A DNA stretch of 64,000 nt from contig JADJMO010000003.1 of NCBI GenBank assembly GCA_016709545.1, positions 372,001-436,000 of the forward strand, in the 5' to 3' direction. The notes under the pieces were generated by a model that was not told where the DNA came from, searched no databases, and saw nothing but the letters and a program-made list of their open reading frames with translations. Every line of letters begins with the position of its first letter. Position 1 is the stretch's first letter. The stretch comes from Myxococcales bacterium (GTDB taxonomy: Bacteria > Myxococcota_A > Polyangia > Polyangiales > JADJMO01). Made by a program: the position numbers and the translations under genes. Positions 9,190-19,538 of this stretch are shown here, in pieces.

Positions 9190-9771
9190 ATGTCCGCAAT
9201 CCCTGGCTACACCCACGGCGCCGTCGCTCGTTCCCCCATCTCCGAGGCCGACTTCGCGCTCATGCGCAAGACGGTGCTCTTCGACGCAGAGGACGAGCGC
9301 TGGCTCCGCCTGTCCCGTGAGGTGCTGGCCGACCAGACCGAGGCCGTGCTCGACGTCTGGTACGGCTTCGTCGGCAGCCAGCCCCACCTGCTCGCGTCGT
9401 TCACCGACGTGAGCGACGGCAAGCCCCTCGGCGACTACCTCGGCGCCGTGCGCCGACGGTTCGGGCAGTGGATCCTCGACACCGCCGCCGCTCGCTACGA
9501 CCAGGCGTGGCTCGACTACCAGCACGAGATCGGGCTGCGCCATCACCGCGCCAAGAAGAACCAGACCGATGGCGCCCGCTCGACCGACCTCGTGCCGTTC
9601 CGCTACCTGGTGCCGCTGGTCTTCCCGGTGACCCACACGTTGCGACCGTTCCTCGCGAGGAAGGGGCACACCGCGGCCGAGGTGGAGGGGATGGTGCAGG
9701 CCTGGGTGAAGTCCTGCCTCTTGCAGATCACCTTGTGGAGCCACCCCTACGTGAAGCCGGGCGACTTCTAG
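9190..9771 (+). CDS. protoglobin-domain heme protein
   Basis: At 193 residues this is a single-domain protoglobin, the globin branch related to globin-coupled sensors. Family hallmarks are ISEADFALMRKTVLF, EDERWLRLSREVL and LDYQHEIGLRHHR; in IGLRH the His at about 118 is the likely proximal heme ligand. No output domain is attached, unlike globin-coupled sensors, so it probably binds O2, NO or CO by itself in the cytoplasm. It follows marR and the small Cys gene on the same strand (82-base gap), which suggests co-expression under MarR control. A role in handling or sensing a diatomic gas or reactive nitrogen is inferred only. Confidence 0.85.
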   Translation: MSAIPGYTHGAVARSPISEADFALMRKTVLFDAEDERWLRLSREVLADQTEAVLDVWYGFVGSQPHLLASFTDVSDGKPLGDYLGAVRRRFGQWILDTAAARYDQAWLDYQHEIGLRHHRAKKNQTDGARSTDLVPFRYLVPLVFPVTHTLRPFLARKGHTAAEVEGMVQAWVKSCLLQITLWSHPYVKPGDF

Positions 9772-9775
9772 TCGC

Positions 9776-10642
9776 TCACTCCCGGGGAAGGCCCGGGAGC
9801 AGCGCGGCGCACACCGGGGCGAGGGCGGCGCCTTCGAGCAGCGCGCCCGGGTGGGCGATCGTCGGCGCGAAGGCGATGAACGCGCCCGCGTCGCTGCCGT
9901 CGGTGTCGCACTTGCCGTTCTTGTTCCGGTCGACGAAGAACGCGACGCGCTCGGTCGGATAGGCGCGGCCCGGCATGTTCCACGTCAGCGAGAGCCGACC
10001 GGCCTCGACCCCGCCGAAGGAGAGCTGCGCCGCGACGGGGCGCTCCGTGGCGACGAGTCCGCCGAGGACCTGGTGGCCCTCGACGGCTGCGAGGTCGGAG
10101 ACGACCACGTTCGCGGTCCGCGGCGACATGGCCGCCACCGCGGCCTCCTTCTGGGCGTCGCCCGGCACCGAACCGAGCGCGTACGCGACGTCCTCGTCGC
10201 CGAGGGTCGCGTAGCGCTGGCTGAACGTCGCGCGGGCGACGTCGGCGCTCACGGTGCCCACGGTGCCGGGGCGATACACGACCGCGGCGATCTGCGGGTA
10301 CATGTTGGCGCCGTGCGGGACGCACACGCACGTCTCGAAGGCGCCGCCGGCGACCACGGTGCGCCCGAGCGCGACGTCGTGCGACATGTCGAGACCCTTG
10401 CCCTCCTCGGTGAGGTAGCGCACCGCGAACTCGACGCGCGCGCCGTCGAGGCCGACGAGCCCGGCGGCGTGACCGCGGACGGCCTGGGCGGGCTCGCCTC
10501 CGCAGGTGGCCTTCACCTCGGCGCAGGACGCGGTGGGCTTCCACTCAGGGATGGCTCCGGCATCGTCGGTGGGCTCGGCAGCGGGCGTGACGATGGCGCA
10601 GTGGGTGGTCGCGAACAGCAAGGCAAGGGCGAGTCGCTTCAT
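9776..10642 (-). CDS. exported protein of unknown function
   Basis: The ATG at 10642 gives 288 residues starting MKRLALALLFATTHCAIV, a signal peptide; a Cys follows but the lipobox is weak. An earlier start upstream would put 27 charged residues before the signal, so it is rejected. The mature part has one CxC (FETCVCVPHG) and, near the C-terminus, DRNKNGKCDTDGSD, which resembles a calcium-binding loop of the EF-hand or dockerin kind found in secreted proteins. The rest looks beta-rich. The gene is convergent with the protoglobin gene, four bases between stops. No family is recognised. Confidence 0.65.
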   Translation of the reverse strand: MKRLALALLFATTHCAIVTPAAEPTDDAGAIPEWKPTASCAEVKATCGGEPAQAVRGHAAGLVGLDGARVEFAVRYLTEEGKGLDMSHDVALGRTVVAGGAFETCVCVPHGANMYPQIAAVVYRPGTVGTVSADVARATFSQRYATLGDEDVAYALGSVPGDAQKEAAVAAMSPRTANVVVSDLAAVEGHQVLGGLVATERPVAAQLSFGGVEAGRLSLTWNMPGRAYPTERVAFFVDRNKNGKCDTDGSDAGAFIAFAPTIAHPGALLEGAALAPVCAALLPGLPRE

Positions 10643-10814
10643 GGCCCTCAGTGTGGGGCGCCGAAGCGTTCGCGCCATCAGTATGATCCCAATGCGATAG
10701 TTTCGCACACCAGTACAATCCACCGAATCGGCGAGGGTTCACCGCCGCCTCGCAACAGTCCGTTGCGGTTCGTCGACGATGCGTCTCGTCGCGTGGTGTG
10801 TACCTTCGCAGGCG
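10643..10814. other. upstream interval before the G/C block
   Basis: Normal-composition sequence lies between the start of the exported protein gene and the anomalous block. It should hold that gene's promoter on the minus strand; I see no strong -35/-10 pair. There is no credible coding frame, and the sequence loses its normal character at about 10815. Confidence 0.4.
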
Positions 10815-12775
<1,961 letters not shown>

Positions 12776-12794
12776 TTAAACGGGAATTTTTCAA

Positions 12795-13665
12795 ATGTCC
12801 TCCCGCCCCGTCACGCAGGTGCAGACCTCCCACCGCCAGAAGGAAGGCGGTGGCTTCGTCGTCCGCCGCCCGTTCCCGAGCCGCGGCCTCGCCTCCGCCG
12901 ATCCGTTCCTCATGCTCGACGAGATGGGCCCGGTCACCTATGGCCCGGGCGAGGCGCTCGGCGCGCCGGACCACCCGCACCGCGGGTTCGAGACCGTCAC
13001 CTATCTGCTCGACGGCGAGGTGCAGCACGCCGACTCCGCCGGCCATCGGGGAGTGCTCGGCCCCGGCGACGTGCAGTGGATGACCGCGGGCCGCGGCGTC
13101 GTGCACGCCGAGATGCCGTCGGCGCGCCTCCGCGAGACCGGCGGTCGCATGCACGGGTTCCAGCTCTGGGTGAACCTCCCCGCGCGACAAGATGATGGCG
13201 CCCCGCTACCAGGAGATCCCGAAGGCACGCATCCCCGAGGCCCGTACGGCCGACGGGCTCGCCTCGGTCCGCGTCGTCGCCGGCGAGGTGCTCGGCGTGA
13301 AGGCGGTCATCGAGACGCGCACGCCGATCGCCTATCACCACTGGACCCTCGAGCCGGGCGCCGCCGTCGAGGTCGCGCTGCCGGCGGAGTTCACGGCCTA
13401 CGCCTACGTGTTCGAGGGCGCCGCCGAGATCGACGGCACCCACGTGGCCGACGGCCAGCTCGCGGTGCTCGGCGAGGGCTCGCACGTGCGCCTCGCCGCG
13501 AACGAGCGGGCGAGCTTGCTCTTGCTGGCCGGCGCGCCGATCCGCGAGCCGGTGGTCTCCTACGGGCCGTTCGTGATGAACACCGAGGAGGAGATCGCCC
13601 AGGCCATCACGGACTACCGCGCAGGTCGGATGGGGCGGATCGACGATGCGGGGGCCCGTCGCTAG
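12795..13665 (+). CDS. pirin-family cupin protein (frame change at about 13182)
   Basis: The N-terminal half has the pirin metal site, HPHRGFETVTYLLDG with the H-x-H pair, and GRGVVHAEMP with the third His and the Glu. The second half, in the +1 frame, runs from RDKMMAPRYQEIP to the TAG at 13665 and has the second cupin barrel and the usual C-terminal SYGPFVMNTEEEI. The two halves join at 13179-13186 in a CCCCGCGCG stretch by one extra base or two missing bases. Bacterial pirins bind Fe(II), and some are quercetinases or redox-sensitive cofactors. About 290 residues is the normal family length, so I treat it as intact in the organism. The start lies just after the anomalous block. Confidence 0.85.
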
Positions 13666-13700
13666 TTACACGCCCCCGTCGTTTCGCTAAGAGCGCGGCG

Positions 13701-15066
13701 ATGAAGTTCGTCGACCAGGTGCGGCTCGAGGCGAAGGCAGGCGACGGCGGCAACGGCGCGATCGCGTTCCGGCGGGAGAAGTACATCCCGTTCGGCGGCC
13801 CGGCCGGCGGCGACGGCGCGCGCGGCGGCGACGTGATCTTCGAGGGCGACGAGGGGCGCACTTCGCTCCTCGACCTCGCGTCGGGCCCCAAGCTGCGCGC
13901 CAAGAACGGCGAGCACGGCCGCGGCAAGGACCAGTACGGCCGCGCCGGCGAGGACCTGATCGTGCGGGTGCCGGTGGGCACCGAGGTCTACGACGCCGAG
14001 ACCGACGTGAAGATCTGCGACATCACGGGGCACGGCGAGCGGGTGATCGTCGCCCACGGCGGCAAGGGCGGTCGCGGCAACATCCACTTCGCGACGCCGT
14101 TCGACCGGGCGCCCCGCCGCGCCGAGCCGGGCGCCGAGGGCGAGGATCGCCGCCTGCGGCTCGAGCTCAAGGTGCTGGCCGACGTCGGTCTGCTCGGGTT
14201 CCCCAACGTCGGCAAGTCCACGCTGGTCGCCTCCATGTCGCGCGCGCGCGCCGAAGATCGCCGACTATCCGTTCACCACGCTGCGGCCGCACCTCGGGGT
14301 CGTGAAGATCGGCGGCCGGTCGAGCAGCGCGAGCTTCGTGATGGCCGACATCCCGGGCCTCATCCCGGGCGCCAGCGAGGGGCACGGGCTCGGCACGCGC
14401 TTCCTCAAGCACGTCGAGCGGTGCCGGGCGCTCCTGCACGTGGTCGCGCCGCCGACCGACCCGCTGCGCGACGAGGGGCGCGATCCGCTGGGCGATTTCC
14501 GCACCATCACGGCCGAACTCGCCCGCTTCGCGCCGGACCTCGCCGCGCGCCCCACGGTCGTCGTCATGTCCAAGGCCGACCTGCCGGAGACGCGCGAGGC
14601 GTTCGAGGTCGAGAAGAAGCGCTTCGCGAAGGCCAACATCCATCTCCGCCTCGTGAGCGCCGCGACGGGTGAGGGGCTCGTCGAGCTGGCGCGCGAGCTC
14701 TACCACCTCGTCCGCGGTCGCCTCCCCGAGGTCGACGACGGCGAGGCCGTGGCGCCGGCGGCCGTCGCCGAGTGGGAGACGGAGAAGAAGGCGCCGGCGA
14801 AGAAGAAGGCGCCCGCGAAGAAGGCGCCCGCGAAGAAGAAGGCGCCTGCGAAGAAGAAGGCGCCCGCGAAGAAGAAGGTCGTGCCGGCGAAGAAGAAGGC
14901 CGCACCCGCGAAGAAGAAGGCGGCGCCCGCGAAGAAGAAGGCGGCGCAGAAGAAGCAGAAGGCGCCGCAGAAGAAGCAGAAGGCGCCGGCGAAGAAGAAG
15001 GCGCCCGCGAAGAAGGTGCTGGCGCCGAAGAAGAAGGCGAAAAAGGCCACGAAGCGCGCCCGCTGA
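13701..15066 (+). CDS. obg: Obg/CgtA GTPase with Lys-rich C-terminal tail (frame change at about 14245)
   Basis: The first 158 residues form the glycine-rich Obg fold (MKFVDQVRLEAKAGDGGNGA). The G domain follows: G1 GFPNVGKS, the expected switch sequence KIADYPFTTL in the next frame, G3 DIPGLIPGAS, G4 SKAD (normally NKxD, so the Asn is replaced by Ser) and G5 SAATG. The frame changes inside a CGCGCGCGCG run near 14238-14250, probably a sequencing slip because an intact essential GTPase lies on both sides. Obg proteins act in late 50S ribosome assembly and stringent control. The C-terminus lacks a recognisable Obg C-terminal domain and instead has about 95 residues of APAKKK-type repeats from about 14780. 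It is followed by the DUF72 gene on the same strand. Confidence 0.9.
14780..15063 (+). repeat. APAKKK coding repeats (histone H1/AlgP-like tail)
   Basis: Repeats of 12-18 bases based on GCGCCCGCGAAGAAGAAG encode a tail of Lys, Ala and Pro, ending in a basic KKAKKATKRAR segment. Such tails occur in histone H1-like proteins, Pseudomonas AlgP and some mycobacterial and myxobacterial DNA-binding proteins, where they bind nucleic acid. DNA of this type changes length easily by recombination, so copy number may vary between strains. Confidence 0.85.
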
Positions 15067-15135
15067 CGCAGGGACCGACGAAGAGCGAACCTTCGCTTAC
15101 GAGGACGGGGGGTACGTGCTACCGTCCGCGGTCGG

Positions 15136-15789
15136 ATGCTCACCGTCGGCTGCGCGGGCTTCGCCGTGCCCCTCACGCGCTACGTGAAGGAGTTCATGTT
15201 CGTCGAAGTCCAGGAGACGAACACGCAGACTCCTGGCCGCGGCACGCTCGGTCGCTGGAAGAGGCAGGGCCCCGAGGGGTTCGAGTTCGCGCTGCTCGGG
15301 CCGCGCGAGGTCGGCCAGGAGGGGTTCCGCGAAGGCAAGGTGGTCGAGACCAGCCTGGCCATGCTGAGCGACGTCGCCGAGGAGCTCGGCACCAAGACCG
15401 TCGTCTTCGTCGCGCCGCCCGATTTTCCTGCCAGCAAGCAGAACCGGCAAGTCGTCCGCGACTTCCTCACCTCGGTGCGCAAGCGCTTCGACCGCGTCGT
15501 CTGGGAGGCTCCCCCCGCGTGGGATCCGGAAGACGCGCTCGGTCTCGCCCTCGAGGCCGGCGCCGTCGCGTCGCGCGACCCGCTCGCCCACGGCACGTAC
15601 AAGTCGGGCTTCGGCTACTACCGGCTGCCGGGGCCCGCGGGCCACAAGTCGCGCTACGAGGACCCGGCGCTCGAGAAGCTGGCCGAGATCGTCAAGGCCG
15701 CCAAGCACGACGCCAGCGTCTGGGTGTTCACCAACGTGGACATGTTCGCGGACGCCAAGCGCCTGAAGAAGCTCCTCAAGCTGGCGTGA
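15136..15789 (+). CDS. DUF72 (YecE-like) family protein
   Basis: This 217-residue protein begins VGCAGFAVPLTRYVKEFMFVEVQET, where the GCAG/GTSG-type strand, YF..F..VE.. pattern and the later FEFALLGPREVG place it in the DUF72 (YecE) TIM-barrel-like family. Near the C-terminus it has the family's DASVWVFTNVDMFADAK segment, equivalent to the common YVYFNND. It is slightly short for the family (usually 230-300). No catalytic role is established for DUF72. The next gene starts three bases after its stop, so the two are probably co-transcribed. Confidence 0.82.
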   Translation: MLTVGCAGFAVPLTRYVKEFMFVEVQETNTQTPGRGTLGRWKRQGPEGFEFALLGPREVGQEGFREGKVVETSLAMLSDVAEELGTKTVVFVAPPDFPASKQNRQVVRDFLTSVRKRFDRVVWEAPPAWDPEDALGLALEAGAVASRDPLAHGTYKSGFGYYRLPGPAGHKSRYEDPALEKLAEIVKAAKHDASVWVFTNVDMFADAKRLKKLLKLA

Positions 15790-15792
15790 CGC

Positions 15793-16470
15793 GTGGCCGG
15801 CCGGTCGTCCGGGGGCGTCCCCGCCGCAGCGTACGGGCGCCTCCTCGCCATCGCCGCCCACGATCTGCGATCGCCGCTCGGGGCCATCGTCGGCGCCCTC
15901 GATCTGCTCGACGAGGACGCGAACGAGGACACCCGGAGCCTCGTGCGGGTGCTGCGCCGCTCCACCCAGGCGCTCACGAGGCTCGCGGCCGACATGTCCG
16001 CGCTCGGGGGTTCGCGGGGCGAGGTCGTCCCCGCCGAGACCCGGCTCGCGGACGTCGTGCGCGGGGCGCTGGCGCGGATCAACGAGCTCGCGACGGCCCG
16101 AGGAGTCACCCTCGAGGCTGACCTCGAAGAGGTCGTCACGGTGGTCGACGGGACCGTGTTCGGGCACCTCTGCGACATCCTCCTCGACGACACCATCGCC
16201 GCGAGCCTGCGCAACGCGACCGTCCGCGTGCTCCTGCGTCGCGAGGCGACCGTGGACGTCGCGACCACGCTCCTCGTGATCGAGGGGGAGGGGCCTCCGC
16301 CCGACGACGCCGCTGCGTACTTCGTGACCCCGCGCACCCGTGCGCGCGGAGGACGCGGCTCGGGCATCGCGCCCGTCGCGGCCGGGGTGCTGGCCGACCT
16401 GCTCTCCGTGTCCCTCTGCGCCGAGCCCGCGAGCGCGGGCGGCGGCGTGCGCTTCCTCGTGCGGCTCTGA
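15793..16470 (+). CDS. degenerate histidine kinase-like protein
   Basis: The GTG at 15793 gives 225 residues. Residues 15-80 form a HisKA dimerisation domain with the H-box AIAAHDLRSPLGAIVGAL (His23). The following ATPase-like part is poor: the N-box position reads LCDILLDDTIAAS with no Asn, and the expected D-x-G-x-G is replaced by EGEGPPPDD, although a final GSGIAPVAAGVLADLL resembles the G2 box. There is no sensor or membrane domain. It may be a phosphotransfer protein or a pseudokinase rather than an active kinase. It is three bases behind the DUF72 gene and convergent, six bases apart, with an NtrC-type regulator that is a natural candidate partner. Confidence 0.68.
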   Translation: MAGRSSGGVPAAAYGRLLAIAAHDLRSPLGAIVGALDLLDEDANEDTRSLVRVLRRSTQALTRLAADMSALGGSRGEVVPAETRLADVVRGALARINELATARGVTLEADLEEVVTVVDGTVFGHLCDILLDDTIAASLRNATVRVLLRREATVDVATTLLVIEGEGPPPDDAAAYFVTPRTRARGGRGSGIAPVAAGVLADLLSVSLCAEPASAGGGVRFLVRL

Positions 16471-16476
16471 GTCACT

Positions 16477-17910
16477 TCACTTCCGGAGCCGCGACTCCAC
16501 GCCGTACTGGGAGAGCTTGTAGTAGAGGTTGCGCCGGCTGATCCCGAGCACCTGCGCGGCGCGCTGCTTGTTGCCCCCGAGGTGCTCGAGCGTGCGCAGG
16601 ATGAGCGCGCGCTCCACCTCTTCGAGCGTGCTGCCCACGCGCACCGAGAGCAGGGGCGCCTCGTCGCTCTCTGCCTCGGCCGCCGCCACCCGCGGGCGCA
16701 CCGCCGGCGCGTCGAGGTCGAGCTCGAGGTCGCGCACGTGCACCTCGGGGCCCGTGACGAGCACCGCCGCGCGCTCCATCATGTTGCGCAGCTCGCGGAC
16801 GTTGCCCGGGAAGTGGTAGCCGAGCAGTCGCTCCTCGGCGTCGGCGCCGAGCTTCCGCGGCTCGCGGGTGGGCGCGTAGCGCTCCGAGAAGCGCGCGAGG
16901 AAGTGGCGCGCGAGGGGCACGACGTCGTCGCGGCGCGCACGGAGCGGCGGCAGCTCGATGGTGAGCACGTGGAGGCGGAAGAACAGGTCCTCCCGGAACC
17001 CGCCCGCGCGCACCGCGGCCCGCAGGTCGCGGTTGGTCGCCGCGATGACGCGCACGTCGGCCACGAGCTCCTTGTGGCCGCCGACGCGCTGGAAGCGGAG
17101 GGTCTCGAGCACGCGGAGCAGCGCGACCTGCACGTCGTGCCCCATGGTCCCGACCTCGTCGAGGAAGATGCTCCCCCGTCGCGCCGCCTCGAACTTGCCG
17201 TCGGTCGCCGTGAGCGCGCCCGTGAACGCGCCGCGCTCGTGTCCGAACAGCTCGGAGGCGACGAGATCGCGCGGGATCGCGCCGGTGTGCACCGGCACGA
17301 AGGCGTTTCCGTGCCGCGCGCTCTCCTCGTGGATCGCGCGCGCGACGAGCTCCTTGCCGGAGCCGCTCTCGCCGACGATGGTGACCGGCGCGTCGGTCGG
17401 CGCGATGCGGCGGATCTGCTCGAAGACCGCGCGCATCGACGCAGAACGCCCGTACATCCCCTGGAACCAGTCGGGGTGGTCGTCGCTGGGCGGGCCGCGC
17501 CCGTGGCTCGCCGCGTCGGCGAGGAGCTCGTCGAGGAGCCCCCGCAGGCGGGGCGCGTCGATGGGCTTCTGGAGGAAGTCGGAGGCGCCTTGCTTGAGCG
17601 CCTCGACGGCCGCGTGGACCGAGCCCTCGCCCGTGAGCACCAGCACGGGTAGCTCGCGGCCCCCCTTGCGGAGCGCCATGATGAAGTCGATCCCGGTGCC
17701 GTCCGGGAGCACGAGGTCGGTGACCGCGGCGTCCACGTGCTGCCGCGCGGCGATGGTCAGCGCCTCGGCCACCGTGGTCGCGCCCACGGTCGTGACCGTG
17801 GGGGTGCGCGCCATGCGGAGCAGCACCTCGAGGTAGTCGATGTCGTCCTCGACGAAGAGGACCGTGCGCGGAGCCGCGCGGGTCGAGATGGGCGCCGCTC
17901 TAGCGGACAC
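16477..17910 (-). CDS. NtrC-family sigma-54 response regulator
   Basis: This 477-residue protein has three complete parts. The receiver (about 15-130) has the acidic pocket EDD at 21-23, phospho-acceptor Asp65 in VTDLVLPD, and the Lys in LQKPID. The AAA+ domain has Walker A GESGSGKE, the sigma-54 contact loop GAFTGA, Walker B IFLDEVG and the R-finger region REDLFFRLHVL. The Fis-type helix-turn-helix at the end includes GGNKQRAAQVLGISRRNLYYKL. It should activate sigma-54 promoters when phosphorylated. The start is a GTG six bases after the stop of the upstream gene, so they form an operon; a histidine kinase-like gene is convergent to it. Its target promoters are unknown. Confidence 0.93.
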   Translation of the reverse strand: MSARAAPISTRAAPRTVLFVEDDIDYLEVLLRMARTPTVTTVGATTVAEALTIAARQHVDAAVTDLVLPDGTGIDFIMALRKGGRELPVLVLTGEGSVHAAVEALKQGASDFLQKPIDAPRLRGLLDELLADAASHGRGPPSDDHPDWFQGMYGRSASMRAVFEQIRRIAPTDAPVTIVGESGSGKELVARAIHEESARHGNAFVPVHTGAIPRDLVASELFGHERGAFTGALTATDGKFEAARRGSIFLDEVGTMGHDVQVALLRVLETLRFQRVGGHKELVADVRVIAATNRDLRAAVRAGGFREDLFFRLHVLTIELPPLRARRDDVVPLARHFLARFSERYAPTREPRKLGADAEERLLGYHFPGNVRELRNMMERAAVLVTGPEVHVRDLELDLDAPAVRPRVAAAEAESDEAPLLSVRVGSTLEEVERALILRTLEHLGGNKQRAAQVLGISRRNLYYKLSQYGVESRLRK

Positions 17911-17916
17911 CGGGCT

Positions 17917-18624
17917 TCACGCCCCACCGAGCTTGTTGCGGTCGACGTACTCCGGCCGCGGCGTGAACAGATCGACGAACCGCAACAGCGCGGGCGGCGT
18001 GTTGCCGTGCGTGCGGCGGTGCGCGACGATCGCGTGGGCGAGCTCCTCGATCACCAGCTCGACGGGCACCGCCTCGAGCTCGACCGAGATGCCGGGGCGG
18101 CCGGGCACGCGGTCGCCGTCGGTCGGACCCTCGGAGGCGCGACAGAGCGGCTGGTGGTGCACCTCGCCGAACCCGCCGTCCTCGTCGAGCACGCAGGTGA
18201 GGATCTCGACGAAGTCGAGGTAGAGCGGGTGCACGAGCACGACGACGCGCGAGCCGAGCGTGTCACCGCGGAGGCCGCGGAGCACGTTGGTGGGGGCCAT
18301 GGTGGTGGGGGCGGAGGCGCCGTGCTTCTCGAGCGCGGCGCGGATGCGGGCGCGTCGCTCGACGTCGTCCTCGACGCCGAGGAGCGGCGCGTAGAGCGCG
18401 ATGGCGGGGGCCCCGACGCTCGGCGCGTCGATCTCGAGGGCGTCGATCCACGCATTGCGACCATCGACGTCGAGCGAACGATACGTGAGGGCGGCCGCCC
18501 ACGCGGCCTCGGGGTCGTGCGCGAGCGCGGCCAGCCAGACCCGCCAGGCCTTGGCGAACCGTGCGTCTTCGTGGACCTCGGGCGCGCCCGTCGCCGCGCC
18601 GTCGTCCTGCTTCACGGTCGCCAT
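17917..18624 (-). CDS. hypothetical protein upstream of the NtrC-type regulator
   Basis: The ATG at 18624 gives 235 residues, mostly helical at the N-terminus (AKAWRVWLAALAHDPEAAWAAALTY), with a segment VVVLVHPLYLDFVEILTCVLDEDGGFGEVHHQ and a helical end. No signal peptide, membrane span or known motif is visible. A longer frame upstream is rejected because it adds 52 Arg/Gly-rich residues unlike the rest. It is the first gene of a unit with the sigma-54 regulator (six-base gap) and is divergent from the sigma-70 factor gene. Confidence 0.6.
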   Translation of the reverse strand: MATVKQDDGAATGAPEVHEDARFAKAWRVWLAALAHDPEAAWAAALTYRSLDVDGRNAWIDALEIDAPSVGAPAIALYAPLLGVEDDVERRARIRAALEKHGASAPTTMAPTNVLRGLRGDTLGSRVVVLVHPLYLDFVEILTCVLDEDGGFGEVHHQPLCRASEGPTDGDRVPGRPGISVELEAVPVELVIEELAHAIVAHRRTHGNTPPALLRFVDLFTPRPEYVDRNKLGGA

Positions 18625-18742
18625 CCCCGGATCCGGGTAACGCAGGTGGCGGAGTGGGGCAACGAGCAGCCCCGGTCGTTCGTCCCGTCTGCGTGGCAGG
18701 GTTTCGCTTGACGCCCCGCCGCCGCGCTCACGCGATCCAGGT

Positions 18743-19409
18743 GTGGCGTCCGCGCGCGACTCGCTCCTGCAGGAGGGCATGGCGCTCCTTGCCCAAGTGG
18801 CCCGTCAGCTCGGCAAGCAGCTGGGCCATCGGGTCGAGGCGCGCGAGCTCGAGGGGCACGCCCACGAGGCGCTCACCGCGATCGTCGACCGGTTCGATCC
18901 GAGTCGGGGCGTCGCGTTCCGATCGTACGCCCGCCTGCGCCTCCGCGGGGCGATGCTGGACGGGCTGCGCAAGGAGACCGACCTGCCGCGCGGGGTGCTC
19001 ACCCGCCTGCGCGCGGTCGAGGCCATGGACCTCTACGCGGAGGGCAAGGCCGAGGACGTCGCGGTCCGGGCCGACCAGGCCGCCACCGCCGACTCGCGCC
19101 TCGGTAGCTACCTCGCGGGCCTCGCCACCGCCTACGCGACCGGCCTCGTCTCGCGCGGGGAGGACGCGGTCGAGGAGCGCGAGCCCGAGGACCCGGAGAC
19201 GCTCACCGCCCAGCGACAGCTGCGGACCCGGATCGAGGCGGCCCTGGTCGACCTCGGCGACCCGGAGGCGACCATCCTGCGCCGGCACTACCTCGAGGGC
19301 GAGGACCTGAACGACGCGGCCGCGGCGGTCGGGCTCTCCAAGTCGTGGGGTCCGGTTGCACGCCCGGGGCATCGAGAAGCTGCGAAAACGCCTGGCGGAC
19401 CTCCGCTAG
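18743..19409 (+). CDS. FliA-like sigma-70 family factor (frame change near 19352)
   Basis: Region 2 is clear: VDRFDPSRGVAFRSYARLRLRGAMLDGLRKE, the pattern of FliA/WhiG-type sigma factors (-10 recognition and core binding). Region 4 at the end has EATILRRHYLEGEDLNDAAAAVGLSKSW and, in the next frame, RLHARGIEKLRKRLADLR before the TAG at 19407. The join lies in TGGGGTCCGG at about 19348-19356 with one extra or two missing bases. The expected length of about 222 residues suits a minimal group 3 factor, and the link between regions 2 and 4 is short. No anti-sigma gene is adjacent, and the regulon is unknown. The start is a GTG; a hairpin follows 27 bases after the stop. Confidence 0.82.
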
Positions 19410-19435
19410 CGGTCCCTCTTCGGTGCGCCACTGCA

Positions 19436-19458
19436 AGAACGGGAGACTTTCCCGTTCT
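19436..19458 (+). terminator. 9-bp stem hairpin after the sigma factor gene
   Basis: AGAACGGGA - GACTT - TCCCGTTCT forms a perfect 9-bp stem with a 5-base loop. It lies 27 bases after the sigma factor stop and about 80 bases before the macroglobulin start. No T tract follows, so it is either a weak intrinsic terminator or a palindromic operator for the next gene. Confidence 0.5.
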
Positions 19459-19538
19459 CCTGACGTCTGTGTCCGCGATCGTCGGTACGTTCACCCGCAG
19501 TCGTCACGGATCAGGGCCTCACGGCCACGAGGGACCAC

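Noticed and set aside
14238..14252. Programmed frameshifting in obg
   Set aside because: There is no slippery heptamer or following structure typical of programmed sites, and many unrelated genes in the window show similar breaks in G/C runs.
14772..16121. Glu/Gly-rich long frame over the Obg tail and the DUF72 gene
   Set aside because: It is the +1 shadow of the Lys codon repeats; the real proteins in the other frames match known families.
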